Source: Pseudomonas sp. AB6 (GTDB lineage Bacteria > Pseudomonadota > Gammaproteobacteria > Pseudomonadales > Pseudomonadaceae). From it: a DNA stretch of 64,000 nt. Positions 10,094-19,873 of this stretch are shown piece after piece. Every line of letters starts with the position of its first letter. Within the stretch, counting starts at the first letter, position 1. The position numbers were made by a program, and so were the translations under genes. The stretch spans positions 374,501-438,500 of the forward strand of contig NZ_JAVIWJ010000001.1 of NCBI RefSeq assembly GCF_034314105.1, written 5' to 3'. The notes under the pieces were generated by a model. That model had not been told where the DNA came from and did not search any database. It worked only from the letters and a program-made list of their open reading frames with translations.

Positions 10094-10825
10094 GTGACCC
10101 GTGGCATCGCTCAAGAAGGGGCTGCTGGCATCGCAACGGCGGTGGCGCTCAGTGTTCAATATCAAGGGCGTAAAGCCAGTCAGCGGGGCAGTGAGCAGCG
10201 TCGACAAGACATTCTCGACGCGGCGATGCGAATTGTCGTACGTGATGGCGTACGGTCTGTGCGCCATCGCGCAGTGGCCACTGAAGCCCGCGTGCCGCTT
10301 TCGGCCACCACTTACTATTTCAAAGACATGGACGACCTGATCACTGACGCCTTTTCCCAATACGTCGAACGCAGTGCGGCTTACATGGCCAAACTATGGG
10401 GCAATACTGAAGTGGTGCTGCGCGGCATGCTTGCACGCAGCGATGGCAGTGCCCAATCGCGGGCTCAATTGGCCGACGACATTGCGTTGATGGCCCTTGA
10501 ATACCTGCGCCATCAATTGACCACACGACGCGAGCATTTGATCGCTGAGCATGCATTCCATCATGAGGCGTTGATCAACCCGCGGCTGGTGCAGTTAGTG
10601 AGTGCACATCAGCAGATTTTGCTGCAGGGCACCTTCCAGTTTTTACAGGTTATGGGGTCGACGCAACCGCAACAGGACGCTCAAGTGTTGACGGGGATTA
10701 TCTGTCGGATGGAATATCAGGGCCTGCTAGACGGTCCGCAGCCTGATGCGGACGAAACAATGCTTGGAATTCTTACCCGTTACATGCATTTGGTACTGGG
10801 CGCACCAACACTGACCAGCGAGTAA
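10094..10825 (+). CDS. TetR-family transcriptional regulator
   Basis: The 243-residue protein has an N-terminal TetR DNA-binding domain at about residues 33-85. The helix-turn-helix lies in SVRHRAVATEARVPLSATTYYF, ending in the family's typical TYYFKD. The all-helical C-terminal ligand or dimer domain gives no clue to the effector. It starts with GTG 10094, supported by AAGGAG at 10081-10086. It is the counterpart of PA3699 next to lysS in P. aeruginosa (recalled synteny). The lipoprotein gene begins 2 bases after its stop, so the two are probably co-transcribed and the regulator may control its own operon. Confidence 0.88.
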   Translation: MTRGIAQEGAAGIATAVALSVQYQGRKASQRGSEQRRQDILDAAMRIVVRDGVRSVRHRAVATEARVPLSATTYYFKDMDDLITDAFSQYVERSAAYMAKLWGNTEVVLRGMLARSDGSAQSRAQLADDIALMALEYLRHQLTTRREHLIAEHAFHHEALINPRLVQLVSAHQQILLQGTFQFLQVMGSTQPQQDAQVLTGIICRMEYQGLLDGPQPDADETMLGILTRYMHLVLGAPTLTSE

Positions 10826-10827
10826 AT

Positions 10828-11382
10828 ATGCGATTTTTCAGGACATCCTCAGTCGTCATCGCTTTATCGTTCTTGTTATTAAGCGGCTGTCTGGTCACGT
10901 TCAAAGACCCTATTGCGGCAAGCGACGACGCGCCCGCTGGACTGCTTGGCAAGTGGACAAGTCAAAACGCCTGGGGCGAGGCGCTTGAACTGGAGATTAC
11001 TCGTTCAGGCAATCACCAATACAAAGCCGTCAGTTATCGCAAAGGGGATCGCAAAAACCGCGACGAGTACACGTTTACCGTGTCGCGGCATGGCAGTCGC
11101 TGGTACCTGTCGGCAGCCTTGCCAAAAAAATATGGCGCTAATTTCGTCATTGCCGGGTTTGAATTGACCGAAACCCATGAATTAGTGGTCTACCCCCTCG
11201 ATATTGATCGGATCGATCAGTTGGTCGACCAGAAGCTCTTGGCGGCAGACAATTTGGAAACCGAAAAAGGCGACGGTGTGTTGGTCACTAGCCCCCTGGA
11301 TCAGGTGTTTCGCTATCTCGACGAACCGGCGAATTCCGATGTATTCATCGAAATGGCGCGATACCAGCGCCTGATTCAGTAG
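10828..11382 (+). CDS. Putative lipoprotein of unknown function
   Basis: The 184-residue protein begins with a lipoprotein signal peptide (hydrophobic segment VVIALSFLLLSGC, lipobox Cys21). The mature part is beta-rich, with LLGKWTSQNAWGEALELEI near its start and no catalytic motif that I recognise. It follows the TetR gene with 2 bases between stop and start, so the two are probably translated from one message. A homologous gene occupies the same place in P. aeruginosa (PA3698, from memory). Outer-membrane or periplasmic location is inferred from the lipobox. Confidence 0.8.
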   Translation: MRFFRTSSVVIALSFLLLSGCLVTFKDPIAASDDAPAGLLGKWTSQNAWGEALELEITRSGNHQYKAVSYRKGDRKNRDEYTFTVSRHGSRWYLSAALPKKYGANFVIAGFELTETHELVVYPLDIDRIDQLVDQKLLAADNLETEKGDGVLVTSPLDQVFRYLDEPANSDVFIEMARYQRLIQ

Positions 11383-11426
11383 CGGCGCCTGTATGCAGCG
11401 AGCCGTCATTTAGCAAGGAGTATCGG

Positions 11427-12704
11427 GTGGACGATTACCAGCAGACTATTCGTGCGTTGTCGGACCGTATCGTCGTGGCTCAAACCCCAATCCGGGTGCT
11501 CGACGCGGTGAAGTGGGACGACAACGTTCGCAAGGGCTTCCTCGAAGCGAAGGGCAAGAAAATGCCCGCCGTGGATCGCGCCTATTACGACAATCGCCCG
11601 CTGGCTTTCGACTCTAACGCAGTGAAGCTGGAGTTCCAGAACATTGAGCGCGACATCACCCGGCAGCTGGGCCAATTCAACCCGGTCGGGCAGATCATGC
11701 GGCGCATGTGCAAGGAATACCGCATGGTCATCCGCATGCTCGAAGCGCGAGGTACGCCAGACTTTGGCCTGATCTCCCAAGAACTGTATGGCGCCGCTTC
11801 CGACGCCTTCCATGCTGGTGATCCTACGCTGGCCGACTTGGGCATGATGCTTTCTGACTACCTAAATAACATTGCGGGCCGAGGCGACCTCAAAGACGAA
11901 CCGAAAACCCTCACCGCGAAAGACGCGGTGGATAGGTTGCAATCGCGACTGAACAAAGTGTTCGGCGAGGCGGAGTCAACTATTCGGGTGTTCGAGTCCG
12001 ACGGAATCGTTGCCGATGCGGCAGCAGGTGCCGATTACATCAAGATCCGTACTGACGCTATGTTCAACGAGCGTGATGTGCGTGCGCTGGAAGTACACGA
12101 GGGGCTGGTCCATGTCGGGACTACGCTTAACGGTCAAAACCAGCCAATCTGTACCTTCTTGTCAAAAGGACCTCCGTCGTCGACGGTGACTCAAGAAGGT
12201 TTGGCGATCCTGATGGAAGTCATCGCGTTTGCTTCTTATCCGAGCCGCCTGCGCAAGTTGACCAACCGTACACGTGCCATTCACATGGCCGAAGAGGGCG
12301 CTGATTTCCTGCAGGTTTTCGAGTTTTATCGCGAGCAGGGATTTGAAATGGCCGAAAGCTACGGCAACGCCAGTCGCGTATTTCGTGGTTCGGTGCCCAA
12401 CGGTCTGCCATTCACCAAAGACTTGTCCTACCTCAAGGGCTTCATCATGGTTTACAACTATATTCAGTTGGCCGTGCGTAAAGGCAAACTGGAGCAAGTG
12501 CCGCTGTTGTTCTGTGGCAAGACCACCTTGGAAGACATGCGCACCTTGCGTCAACTGGTCGATGAAGGCTTGGTGGTGCCACCCAAGTACCTGCCCGAGC
12601 AGTTCCGCGACATGAATGCGTTGTCTGCCTGGATGTGTTTCTCGAACTTCCTCAACCACCTGAGCCTGGACCGGATCGAAGCGGACTATTCCAATATTTT
12701 GTAA
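11427..12704 (+). CDS. DUF1704 (QEGLA-motif) family putative metallopeptidase
   Basis: This 425-residue protein belongs to the family often labelled 'flavohemoglobin expression-modulating QEGLA motif protein' (DUF1704). His224-Glu225 and His229 form an HExxxH motif (HEGLVH), and about 30 residues later comes QEGLAIL, whose Glu could be a third metal ligand. Eukaryotic relatives of DUF1704 (MATCAP/TMCP proteins) are zinc carboxypeptidases acting on tubulin tails, so a peptidase role is plausible here; the bacterial substrate is unknown. No signal peptide is visible, so it is probably cytoplasmic. GTG start with AAGGAG at 11415-11420. The flavohemoglobin label has little visible basis in the sequence. 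Confidence 0.85.
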   Translation: MDDYQQTIRALSDRIVVAQTPIRVLDAVKWDDNVRKGFLEAKGKKMPAVDRAYYDNRPLAFDSNAVKLEFQNIERDITRQLGQFNPVGQIMRRMCKEYRMVIRMLEARGTPDFGLISQELYGAASDAFHAGDPTLADLGMMLSDYLNNIAGRGDLKDEPKTLTAKDAVDRLQSRLNKVFGEAESTIRVFESDGIVADAAAGADYIKIRTDAMFNERDVRALEVHEGLVHVGTTLNGQNQPICTFLSKGPPSSTVTQEGLAILMEVIAFASYPSRLRKLTNRTRAIHMAEEGADFLQVFEFYREQGFEMAESYGNASRVFRGSVPNGLPFTKDLSYLKGFIMVYNYIQLAVRKGKLEQVPLLFCGKTTLEDMRTLRQLVDEGLVVPPKYLPEQFRDMNALSAWMCFSNFLNHLSLDRIEADYSNIL

Positions 12705-12760
12705 TTTTCACGCGCCTACCTACCGTGTCGTCCAGCCATCGCAACCAAAAGGGATATCAG

Positions 12761-13696
12761 GTGAAGATTTTCGCTGCATTAGCGTTGATGCTGACCCTGG
12801 CAGGTTGCAGCTCCCTGTTGTTTTACCCTGAACCCGGCTTGCCCTTTACCCCTGAAAAAGCCCATGTGCAATTCCGCGATGTCACATTGATCGCGGCTGA
12901 CGGCACGCACTTGCATGGTTGGTGGCTGCCTGGAAAAGCCGGGGTGCCGGTCAAAGGCACGGTTTTGCACTTGCATGGCAATGGCGGCAATCTGGCGTGG
13001 CATCTGGGTGGCAGTTATTGGCTGCCGGCGCAGGGCTACCAAGTGTTACTGCTGGATTACCGGGGATACGGGTTGTCTCAAGGCGAGCCAAGCTTGCCGG
13101 CGATCTATCAAGATATCGACGCTGCCTTTGCCTGGCTCAATACCGCGCCGCAGGTACAGGGCAAGCCCCTGGTGGTTTTGGGACAAAGCATCGGTGGATC
13201 ACTGGCGGTACATTATTTGGCTGAGCATCCACAGCAAAGGGCGCGGGTCAAAGCCTTGGTGTTAGACGGCACGCCGGCCAGCTACCGGGATGTTGCGCGC
13301 TACACCTTGAGCACGTCGTGGCTGACTTGGCCGCTGCAAACGCCACTGTCATGGCTGATCCCGGACTCAGAAAGCGCCATCAAAGGAATGCCGCAGCTGG
13401 CGGGCACGCCCATCATGATGTTTCAAAGCATCGACGATACGTTGGTCCCACTTTCCAATGGCATCAGTCTGTATCAAGCTGCGCCGCCGCCGCGGGTCCT
13501 GCAATTGACGCGGGGTGGCCATGTGCAAACGTTCTTTGACCCGACCTGGCGTCAGGTGTTGCTGCGTTATCTGGAAGATCCGCAGCACTTCAATGGGCTG
13601 CGTCGATTGGCCGAAGTACCGAATTATCCGGAGACCCCCGTTGTGCAACCCGCAACTCAGCATTTAGAAATCGAACATTCAGAGAGTCCGCAATGA
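12761..13696 (+). CDS. Alpha/beta-hydrolase lipoprotein
   Basis: The 311-residue predicted lipoprotein has a signal peptide ending at lipobox LAGC (Cys16), then an alpha/beta-hydrolase fold. Visible elements are the oxyanion-region HLHGNGGNLAW, the nucleophile elbow GQSIGG (Ser143), a likely acid in SIDDTLVPL and the catalytic His in GGHVQTFF. It resembles the YfhR/Bem46 serine hydrolases; the substrate is unknown. I chose GTG 12761 because it gives a complete signal peptide; the open frame extends upstream to 12635 but there overlaps the preceding gene. It overlaps the next gene by 4 bases. Confidence 0.87.
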   Translation: MKIFAALALMLTLAGCSSLLFYPEPGLPFTPEKAHVQFRDVTLIAADGTHLHGWWLPGKAGVPVKGTVLHLHGNGGNLAWHLGGSYWLPAQGYQVLLLDYRGYGLSQGEPSLPAIYQDIDAAFAWLNTAPQVQGKPLVVLGQSIGGSLAVHYLAEHPQQRARVKALVLDGTPASYRDVARYTLSTSWLTWPLQTPLSWLIPDSESAIKGMPQLAGTPIMMFQSIDDTLVPLSNGISLYQAAPPPRVLQLTRGGHVQTFFDPTWRQVLLRYLEDPQHFNGLRRLAEVPNYPETPVVQPATQHLEIEHSESPQ

Positions 13697-14022
13697 GCGA
13701 AGAACGTAACGCAATCCCCCTGATCCTTACCGGCATTGGCTGCATCCTCGGCACCGTCGGTTGTCTCTGGTATTACGGCTATTTGCATTTTGCCAAGCCC
13801 GAAGATGCGTTGTTGTTGAGTGAATTCACCATGCTCAAGACCGTGCCAGGTGAGGATTACAAAATTTCCGTGGATCCTGCTACCGAAGTCGCACAGTGCA
13901 TTGACGGCGTATTGGTCTTGTTCGACACCGCACAGAAAGGCTTGAGCGGCGTCTTAGTTAATGGCAACAAACAAGCCGTGCATTGCATGGGCCAAGAAAC
14001 CCCGCAGCAATTGCAGCCTTAA
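13693..14022 (+). CDS. Small membrane-anchored protein of unknown function
   Basis: The 109-residue protein has one N-terminal membrane segment (about residues 9-30, IPLILTGIGCILGTVGCLWYY) and a short soluble domain with two cysteines (AQCIDG and VHCMGQ). I do not recognise the family. The ATG overlaps the hydrolase stop (ATGA), so the two proteins are translated from one message and may act together in the envelope. It is the last gene before a convergent terminator. Confidence 0.8.
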   Translation: MSEERNAIPLILTGIGCILGTVGCLWYYGYLHFAKPEDALLLSEFTMLKTVPGEDYKISVDPATEVAQCIDGVLVLFDTAQKGLSGVLVNGNKQAVHCMGQETPQQLQP

Positions 14023-14046
14023 AGTAAAACTTTTACGGGCGATAAC

Positions 14047-14081
14047 AAACGCCCCGCCTGCTCAAGCAGACGGGGCGTTTT
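14047..14081. terminator. Bidirectional terminator between convergent operons
   Basis: Stem AAACGCCCCG / CGGGGCGTTT with an inner CTGC-TCAA-GCAG hairpin. A-runs and T-runs flank both sides, so it can end transcription of the plus-strand unit ending at 14022 and of lptF on the minus strand. Confidence 0.93.
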
Positions 14082-14089
14082 GTCGTGCA

Positions 14090-14881
14090 TCAATTAGTCG
14101 ATTGCATCGACGAGCGCGGCGCAACCGGCTGGTTGTCATTGGAAATAGTCACTTCTACACGGCGGTTTTGCGCACGACCCGAGTTGCTGCTGTTATCTGC
14201 AACGGGATATTCTTTGCCGTAGCCCTGAGTCACGATGCGAGTAGGGTCAACGCCCATTTTTACCAGGGCGGCGCGTACCGAATTGGCCCGACGCTCCGAT
14301 AACGACTGGTTGTAAGACGAAGAGCCGCTGGCATCGGTGTAGCCCTCGACCACTACTTTGCGATCGGGATTTTGTTGCAAGAACTGCGCAAGCTTGTTGA
14401 CGTCCATCATGCCGGACGACTTAAGCTCAGCTTTGTTCAGATCAAACAACACGTCACCGAAGGTCACCAACGTACCGCGAGCAGTCTGCTTGGCGTTCAG
14501 GCTGTCCTGAAGCTGTTTGATCTGTGCATCACGAGCCGCCAGACGCGCTTGTGCTCGCATCGCTGCGGCATTTTTCAATTGATCTTCTGCGGTGCGCAGG
14601 TTAATGGTCTGCTTGGCCAATTCAATCCGTTGAATGGTCAGGTATGACAGTTGATCAACCTTTTTTGCATCTTCTTTATTTCGATAGGCCATGTCAGCCT
14701 TGTCTAACCACTCACTCGCGTCTTTGGTTTCCAACGCGGCAACCTGGCTCGATTGCGGATTGGCTTGTAGCGCGCTGAAGTTTGTCCGGGCTTGTTCAAG
14801 GCTTGGATTAGGTGGCGTTGCGCAAGCTGCCAAACCAACGCTCAGCGCGATAAGAGCAGGAACCATCAATTGTTTACGCAT
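14090..14881 (-). CDS. lptF: OmpA-family outer-membrane lipoprotein, LptF-like
   Basis: The 263-residue lipoprotein has lipobox LAAC (Cys20) and a helical region with coiled-coil character (about 25-135, AAAMRAQARLAARDAQIKQL). A C-terminal OmpA peptidoglycan-binding domain follows (about 140-250, VVVEGYTDASGS and AQNRRVEV). It should tie the outer membrane to peptidoglycan. In P. aeruginosa the homologue PA3692 (lipotoxin F) lies beside a DUF4398 lipoprotein in the same order and responds to envelope stress through AlgU; I did not find a convincing AlgU promoter here. It follows the DUF4398 gene by 68 bases. Confidence 0.88.
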   Translation of the reverse strand: MRKQLMVPALIALSVGLAACATPPNPSLEQARTNFSALQANPQSSQVAALETKDASEWLDKADMAYRNKEDAKKVDQLSYLTIQRIELAKQTINLRTAEDQLKNAAAMRAQARLAARDAQIKQLQDSLNAKQTARGTLVTFGDVLFDLNKAELKSSGMMDVNKLAQFLQQNPDRKVVVEGYTDASGSSSYNQSLSERRANSVRAALVKMGVDPTRIVTQGYGKEYPVADNSSNSGRAQNRRVEVTISNDNQPVAPRSSMQSTN

Positions 14882-14949
14882 GATATTTTCGTCCTTTAAA
14901 TCAATGTCAATCTAGGCAATACGAATACACGGGAGGGTTTTGGCCGCTT

Positions 14950-15348
14950 TTATTGCGTGGTCTTCATGCCGTCCTGCCGCAGTTCATCAGCACCCTGACG
15001 GGCATCCTGGACAGCTTTTTGAGCCTTTGCCGCTTGAGCGGTACGTTCAGCGACCCTGGCATCCCATTCCGACTGCTCTGCGAGCATTTTCGCTTCATCG
15101 TATTTTTTGTCATGCATCGCCATTTCCGCTGCTTTGAGCTTGTCCTGAGCCGACTTCATCTCAACGGCGGCGTACTCAGTACCGCCAGCGCTGACGGCAC
15201 TGTTAACGGCAGATTGGGTGACCGCGTATTGCGCCGTCGGTGGGTTACCGGCACACCCGGCCAGTACAGTGCTGCTGCCGAGTGCCAAAACAGCCAGTTT
15301 CAATCCGCGAAAGCGGCTAAACGAGGTAGTGGCAGTATTGATTTTCAT
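14950..15348 (-). CDS. DUF4398-domain lipoprotein
   Basis: The 132-residue lipoprotein has a signal peptide (LKLAVLALGSSTVLAGC, Cys32) followed by an alanine-, glutamate- and lysine-rich helical region (EMKSAQDKLKAAEMAMHDKKYDEAKMLAEQ) that resembles half of a TPR or coiled coil. I chose ATG 15348 because TGGAG lies 9 bases upstream; an ATG five codons earlier (15363) is in frame. It is upstream of lptF on the same strand and is probably co-transcribed, as with PA3691-PA3692 in P. aeruginosa. Function is unknown, but an envelope role is likely. Confidence 0.85.
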   Translation of the reverse strand: MKINTATTSFSRFRGLKLAVLALGSSTVLAGCAGNPPTAQYAVTQSAVNSAVSAGGTEYAAVEMKSAQDKLKAAEMAMHDKKYDEAKMLAEQSEWDARVAERTAQAAKAQKAVQDARQGADELRQDGMKTTQ

Positions 15349-15639
15349 CGTGTTCAACTCCATTGGATGTTTCTCTTAACCAGATTTTCCATGACAGTCA
15401 TGCCTGAAGCCGGACATAGCGTTCACGCCAACTGCTATCAGGTTTGCTGCGATGGTTAATGGCTGTGACCCTTGGCATTTTTGAATAGTTCAGTCAGGTT
15501 TTTAAGCCGGATGAAAAATAAAATTAACAGGTCGAAGGCTCTAGCACGTGACTTAGCGGTCGCGCACGAGCATGCCCGCCGTAAAAACGGCAGGGCGTAT
15601 GTCGTTAGGAGGATTTAAATATCGCGGGCCGAAGCCTGT

Positions 15640-15975
15640 TTAAGCGTCAGATTTTTCGTCCAGCTCATGTAAATGTTGCCGCGACAGGGCCAGAAACCGA
15701 GGAGTCGGGCCGATGTCCTCGTAGAGCGGGTCACCTTCTTCATCCGTGGCCACGATATGGTTGCCTTTGACATAAGGAAAGCTGGCCTCAAGTTCTTCCA
15801 GCGCTGCCCCGATCAATTCACCGAGTAGGTCCTCGGGATGGCGTTTAGGGTACATCTCGGCAATGGCTGCCAGTCGGGCGGCAGCTTCCATATCCAGATG
15901 AATCGTATAGCCAGTTTTACTCAGACGGCCCTTGGCATTGTGTTCCCAGTGCTTGGCAAGTTCGCGAATTTTCAT
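15640..15975 (-). CDS. Conserved small protein of unknown function
   Basis: The 111-residue protein is probably cytoplasmic; it has no signal or membrane segment. The N-terminal part (MKIRELAKHWEHNAKG, then KTGYTIHLDMEAAARLAAIAEMYP) looks like a short beta strand plus helices, reminiscent of ribbon-helix-helix or pilin-assembly annotations, but I cannot assign a function. I chose ATG 15975 because GAGG lies 6 bases upstream; the frame extends 20 codons further without support. It is divergent from ppc, the place held by PA3688 in P. aeruginosa (from memory). Confidence 0.78.
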   Translation of the reverse strand: MKIRELAKHWEHNAKGRLSKTGYTIHLDMEAAARLAAIAEMYPKRHPEDLLGELIGAALEELEASFPYVKGNHIVATDEEGDPLYEDIGPTPRFLALSRQHLHELDEKSDA

Positions 15976-16205
15976 ATGGAACCTCATGGTTAGCCGCTTG
16001 TGGCCGGCACATTGTGTAAGCGAGTCGCGGTACAACTTCCCTTACAGATTAGCTCATCCCCTTGAAATGTATGAGCTAGACAGAGGTGTGCTTGTCAGAA
16101 CCCGCCGCGCTGTGCACTCTTATGGATCAGATTTTTGCGCGCTTGTTCAGTCCTGTCCTTTAATCACTGAGCGGCACCCGTCAAGAAACGCTGGAGAGTA
16201 GGGCA

Positions 16206-18842
16206 ATGGCCGATATCGACGCACGTTTACGCGAAGACGTTCACCTATTGGGTGAGTTGTTGGGCAATACCATCCGTGAGCAACGAGGGCCTGAGTTTCT
16301 CGAAAAAATCGAGCGAATTCGCAAAGGCGCCAAAGCCGGGCGTCGCGGATCGGCGGCAGGCACCGAACAACTGAGCACCAGCGTTGATGAGCTTAGCGAG
16401 GATGAGTTATTACCGATGACGCGAGCGTTCAATCAGTTTTTGAACCTAGCGAACATTGCCGAGCAATATCAACTTATCCACCGCCGTGAAGATCCGTTGC
16501 CGCAGTCCTTTGAATCCCTTGTGTTGCCTGAGCTGCTGGAGCGCTTAAAAAACACCGGCCACTCCCCGGAGGCGTTGGCGCGGCAGCTGGGCAAGCTGGA
16601 AATTGAACTGGTATTGACTGCACACCCCACCGAAGTGGCGCGCCGGACCCTGATTCAAAAATACGACGCTATCGCCTCGCAATTAGCTGCGCTCGACCAT
16701 CGCGATCTCAGCGCTGCTGAGCGCGAAGACATCACCGTGCGCCTGCAGCGGCTGATTGCCGAAGCTTGGCACACTGAAGAAATCCGCCGCACCCGTCCGA
16801 CGCCGATTGACGAGGCTAAATGGGGCTTTGCGGTGATCGAGCATTCCCTGTGGCAGGCGATTCCCAACTACTTGCGCAAGGCCGATCATGCGCTGCATGC
16901 CGCTACCGGACTGCGCTTGCCGCTGGAGGCGGCACCCATACGCTTTGCTTCGTGGATGGGCGGCGACCGGGACGGCAACCCTAACGTTACCGCTGCGGTT
17001 ACTCGAGAGGTTCTGCTGTTGGCGCGCTGGATGGCGGCGGATCTGTACTTGCGCGACGTCGATCAATTAGCTTCCGAACTGTCGATGCAAGAAGCCAGTG
17101 ACGCCTTGCGTGCCGCCGCCGGGGACAGCGCCGAACCTTATCGAGCCATCCTCAAACGGTTACGTGATCGCCTGCGCGCGACGCGCAAATGGGCTCAATC
17201 TTCATTGGCCGTTACGCAACCAGCGCCCGACAGTGTCCTTCATAACAATCGTGATCTGTTTGAGCCGCTAAACCTGTGTTTTCAGTCGCTGCATGAATGT
17301 GGCATGGGTGTGATTGCCGATGGACCGTTGCTGGATTGCTTGCGACGTGCGGTTACATTCGGGCTGTTTTTGGTGCGCCTGGACGTACGCCAAGACGCCA
17401 GTCGCCACACGGCGGCCATGACTGAAATTACTGACTATCTAGGCTTGGGTCGTTACGAGGAGTGGGACGAAGATGCCCGGATCAAATTCTTGCTGCGCGA
17501 GCTGAAAAACCGTCGTCCGTTGTTACCCGGACATTTCAAACCGGCGGCCGACACCGCTGAAGTGCTCGCCACCTGCCGCGAAGTGTCGGCGGCCCCGGCC
17601 GCTTCACTGGGTTCTTACGTGATCTCAATGGCGGGCGCGGCTTCTGATGTGCTAGCGGTGCAATTACTGCTCAAGGAAACCGGTCTGCAACGGCCCATGC
17701 GTGTGGTGCCGTTGTTCGAAACGTTGTCTGACCTGAACAACGCTGGGCCTGCCATCGAACAGTTGCTTAGCTTGCCGGGCTATCGTTTGAGTCTTCATGG
17801 TCCCCAGGAGGTAATGATCGGTTATTCCGACTCAGCCAAGGACGCCGGCACCACCGCAGCGGCGTGGGCGCAGTACCGAGCTCAAGAGCAGTTGGTGGAT
17901 ATCTGTCGCGAACGGCAAGTCGAACTGCTGTTGTTTCATGGTCGCGGAGGCACTGTCGGCCGCGGTGGTGGCCCTGCCCACGCGGCGATTCTGTCGCAGC
18001 CACCGGGGTCAGTGGCGGGACGCTTTCGCACCACTGAACAGGGCGAGATGATTCGTTTCAAGTTCGGTCTGCCAGACATCGCCGAGCAGAACCTCAATCT
18101 ATATCTGGCGGCAGTACTCGAAGCCACATTACAGCCGCCCCCTCGGCCTGAACCGGAGTGGCGTGAAATGATGGACCACCTGGCCGCTGATGGCGTTGAC
18201 GCATACCGTGCCGTGGTGCGCGACAATCCAGAATTCGTCGAGTACTTCCGTCAGGCCACGCCGGAGCAAGAGCTGGGGCGCCTGCCGTTGGGCAGTCGGC
18301 CAGCCAAGCGTCGTGAAGGCGGCGTTGAAAGTTTGCGTGCTATTCCGTGGATTTTTGCCTGGACCCAAACCCGCTTGATGCTGCCCGCGTGGCTCGGTTG
18401 GGAAACCGCCTTAAGCAAGGCGCTTGAGCGGGGCGAAGGCGACTTATTGGCGCAAATGCGTGAGCAGTGGCCGTTTTTTCGGACACGTATCGACATGCTA
18501 GAAATGGTATTGGCCAAGGCTGACAGTGATATCGCTCGCTTGTACGACGAACGTTTGGTCGAGCCACATCTGCAACATTTAGGTACTCATTTACGCGACC
18601 TATTGTCGCAGGCGTGCCAAGTGGTACTGGGCCTGACGGGACAATCGCAGCTACTGGCACATAGCCCTGAGACACTTGAGTTCATTAGTTTACGTAACAC
18701 CTATCTTGACCCTTTGCACCTTTTGCAGGCCGAATTATTAGCCCGCTCGCGTAAGCGCGAAGCGGCGCAGGACAGCCCTTTGGAACAGGCATTGCTAGTA
18801 TCTGTGGCAGGCATCGCCGCTGGGCTGCGTAATACTGGTTGA
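16206..18842 (+). CDS. ppc: Phosphoenolpyruvate carboxylase
   Basis: The 878-residue cytoplasmic enzyme fixes bicarbonate onto phosphoenolpyruvate to make oxaloacetate, refilling the TCA cycle. The catalytic His140 lies in [12 protein letters not shown] and Lys545 in [10 protein letters not shown], matching the two PEPC signature sites of the E. coli enzyme (His138, Lys546). The glycine-rich loop [14 protein letters not shown] is present. Length is normal for proteobacterial PEPC. It begins at ATG 16206 after GGAGAGTAGGG and is followed by a 288-base gap before adk, so it is probably transcribed alone. Confidence 0.97.
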   Translation: MADIDARLREDVHLLGELLGNTIREQRGPEFLEKIERIRKGAKAGRRGSAAGTEQLSTSVDELSEDELLPMTRAFNQFLNLANIAEQYQLIHRREDPLPQSFESLVLPELLERLKNTGHSPEALARQLGKLEIELVLTAHPTEVARRTLIQKYDAIASQLAALDHRDLSAAEREDITVRLQRLIAEAWHTEEIRRTRPTPIDEAKWGFAVIEHSLWQAIPNYLRKADHALHAATGLRLPLEAAPIRFASWMGGDRDGNPNVTAAVTREVLLLARWMAADLYLRDVDQLASELSMQEASDALRAAAGDSAEPYRAILKRLRDRLRATRKWAQSSLAVTQPAPDSVLHNNRDLFEPLNLCFQSLHECGMGVIADGPLLDCLRRAVTFGLFLVRLDVRQDASRHTAAMTEITDYLGLGRYEEWDEDARIKFLLRELKNRRPLLPGHFKPAADTAEVLATCREVSAAPAASLGSYVISMAGAASDVLAVQLLLKETGLQRPMRVVPLFETLSDLNNAGPAIEQLLSLPGYRLSLHGPQEVMIGYSDSAKDAGTTAAAWAQYRAQEQLVDICRERQVELLLFHGRGGTVGRGGGPAHAAILSQPPGSVAGRFRTTEQGEMIRFKFGLPDIAEQNLNLYLAAVLEATLQPPPRPEPEWREMMDHLAADGVDAYRAVVRDNPEFVEYFRQATPEQELGRLPLGSRPAKRREGGVESLRAIPWIFAWTQTRLMLPAWLGWETALSKALERGEGDLLAQMREQWPFFRTRIDMLEMVLAKADSDIARLYDERLVEPHLQHLGTHLRDLLSQACQVVLGLTGQSQLLAHSPETLEFISLRNTYLDPLHLLQAELLARSRKREAAQDSPLEQALLVSVAGIAAGLRNTG

Positions 18843-19130
18843 AAGCTGTTGGGTGTATAGCGCTGCCAACCAAGGTAGCGCGCTTCACAAAAACGGCAAT
18901 CCATCGACCGTTAAAGACGCATTTTTACAAGGTTGCGCCAAGTCATACCTGTAGAGAATAGTGCTTTTGGATGCCAGTGAGTCCTTGGTTACTGCGACTT
19001 TCGGCTGCTTGTGTGGGGATAGCCTGCTGTGTATCTTGATCAGCCTTTGGCCGATTGGCTGAACTTTTTTTGAGATTGGCCCAAAGAGGCGAGTCTGACG
19101 ATATCCATATAAAAATTTAGGAGCACATCG

Positions 19131-19778
19131 ATGCGCGTGATTCTGCTGGGAGCTCCCGGGGCCGGTAAAGGTACTCAGGCAAAATTCATTACCGAAAAAT
19201 TCGGTATCCCGCAAATTTCCACGGGTGACATGCTGCGCGCAGCCGTCAAAGCCGGCACTGACCTGGGCTTGAAAGCCAAAAGTGTCATGGACAGCGGCGG
19301 TTTGGTTTCCGACGACCTGATTATCGGGCTTATCAAAGACCGTCTGTCTCAACCAGATTGCGCTAATGGCGTGCTATTCGACGGTTTTCCTCGCACGATT
19401 CCCCAAGCTGAAGCGTTGCTGAACGCCGGTTTGGAAATCGACAATGTTGTCGAAATCGCAGTAGATGACGAAGAAATCGTGAAGCGTATCTCCGGTCGTC
19501 GGGTACACGAAGGTTCTGGCCGCGTTTATCACCTGATCTACAACCCGCCCAAGGTTGCAGGTCTGGATGATGTCACCGGTGAGGCGCTGGTTCAGCGTAA
19601 AGATGACGTCGAAGCCACCGTGCGTCATCGTCTTGAGGTTTACCACGCTCAGACCAAGCCACTGGTAACGTTTTACCAGAATCTGGCCACTCAAAACGGT
19701 AAACCAAAGTTTAGTCATATCGAGGGCATCGGTTCTGTCGATGACATCACTGCCAAGGTGCTGGCTGCGTTTAGCTGA
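19131..19778 (+). CDS. adk: Adenylate kinase
   Basis: The 215-residue enzyme interconverts AMP plus ATP with two ADP. The P-loop [10 protein letters not shown] is at residues 7-16, the AMP-binding region includes [10 protein letters not shown], and FDGFPRT is the family signature. The LID domain (about 122-160, [12 protein letters not shown]) lacks the four cysteines of zinc-type LIDs, as is usual in Gram-negative bacteria. GGAG lies upstream of ATG 19131. A strong terminator follows, so it is probably monocistronic. Confidence 0.97.
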   Translation: MRVILLGAPGAGKGTQAKFITEKFGIPQISTGDMLRAAVKAGTDLGLKAKSVMDSGGLVSDDLIIGLIKDRLSQPDCANGVLFDGFPRTIPQAEALLNAGLEIDNVVEIAVDDEEIVKRISGRRVHEGSGRVYHLIYNPPKVAGLDDVTGEALVQRKDDVEATVRHRLEVYHAQTKPLVTFYQNLATQNGKPKFSHIEGIGSVDDITAKVLAAFS

Positions 19779-19796
19779 CACCTGATTGCGGTCATG

Positions 19797-19828
19797 AACT
19801 ACGGCCCGCTTGCGGGCCGTAGTTGTTT
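19797..19828 (+). terminator. Rho-independent terminator after adk
   Basis: Perfect 13-bp inverted repeat AACTACGGCCCGC / GCGGGCCGTAGTT with a two-base loop, then GTTT. The stem is nearly symmetrical but the T-rich side faces plus-strand transcription. Confidence 0.9.
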
Positions 19829-19873
19829 ATAATGCGGCACTTTTTTACGCACTTTTTTCAAATGGACACACCG

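Noticed and set aside
19071..19111. GAACTT and TCTGA upstream of adk as an AlgU promoter
   Set aside because: The two blocks are about 27 bases apart instead of about 16-17, so they are not a proper AlgU promoter.
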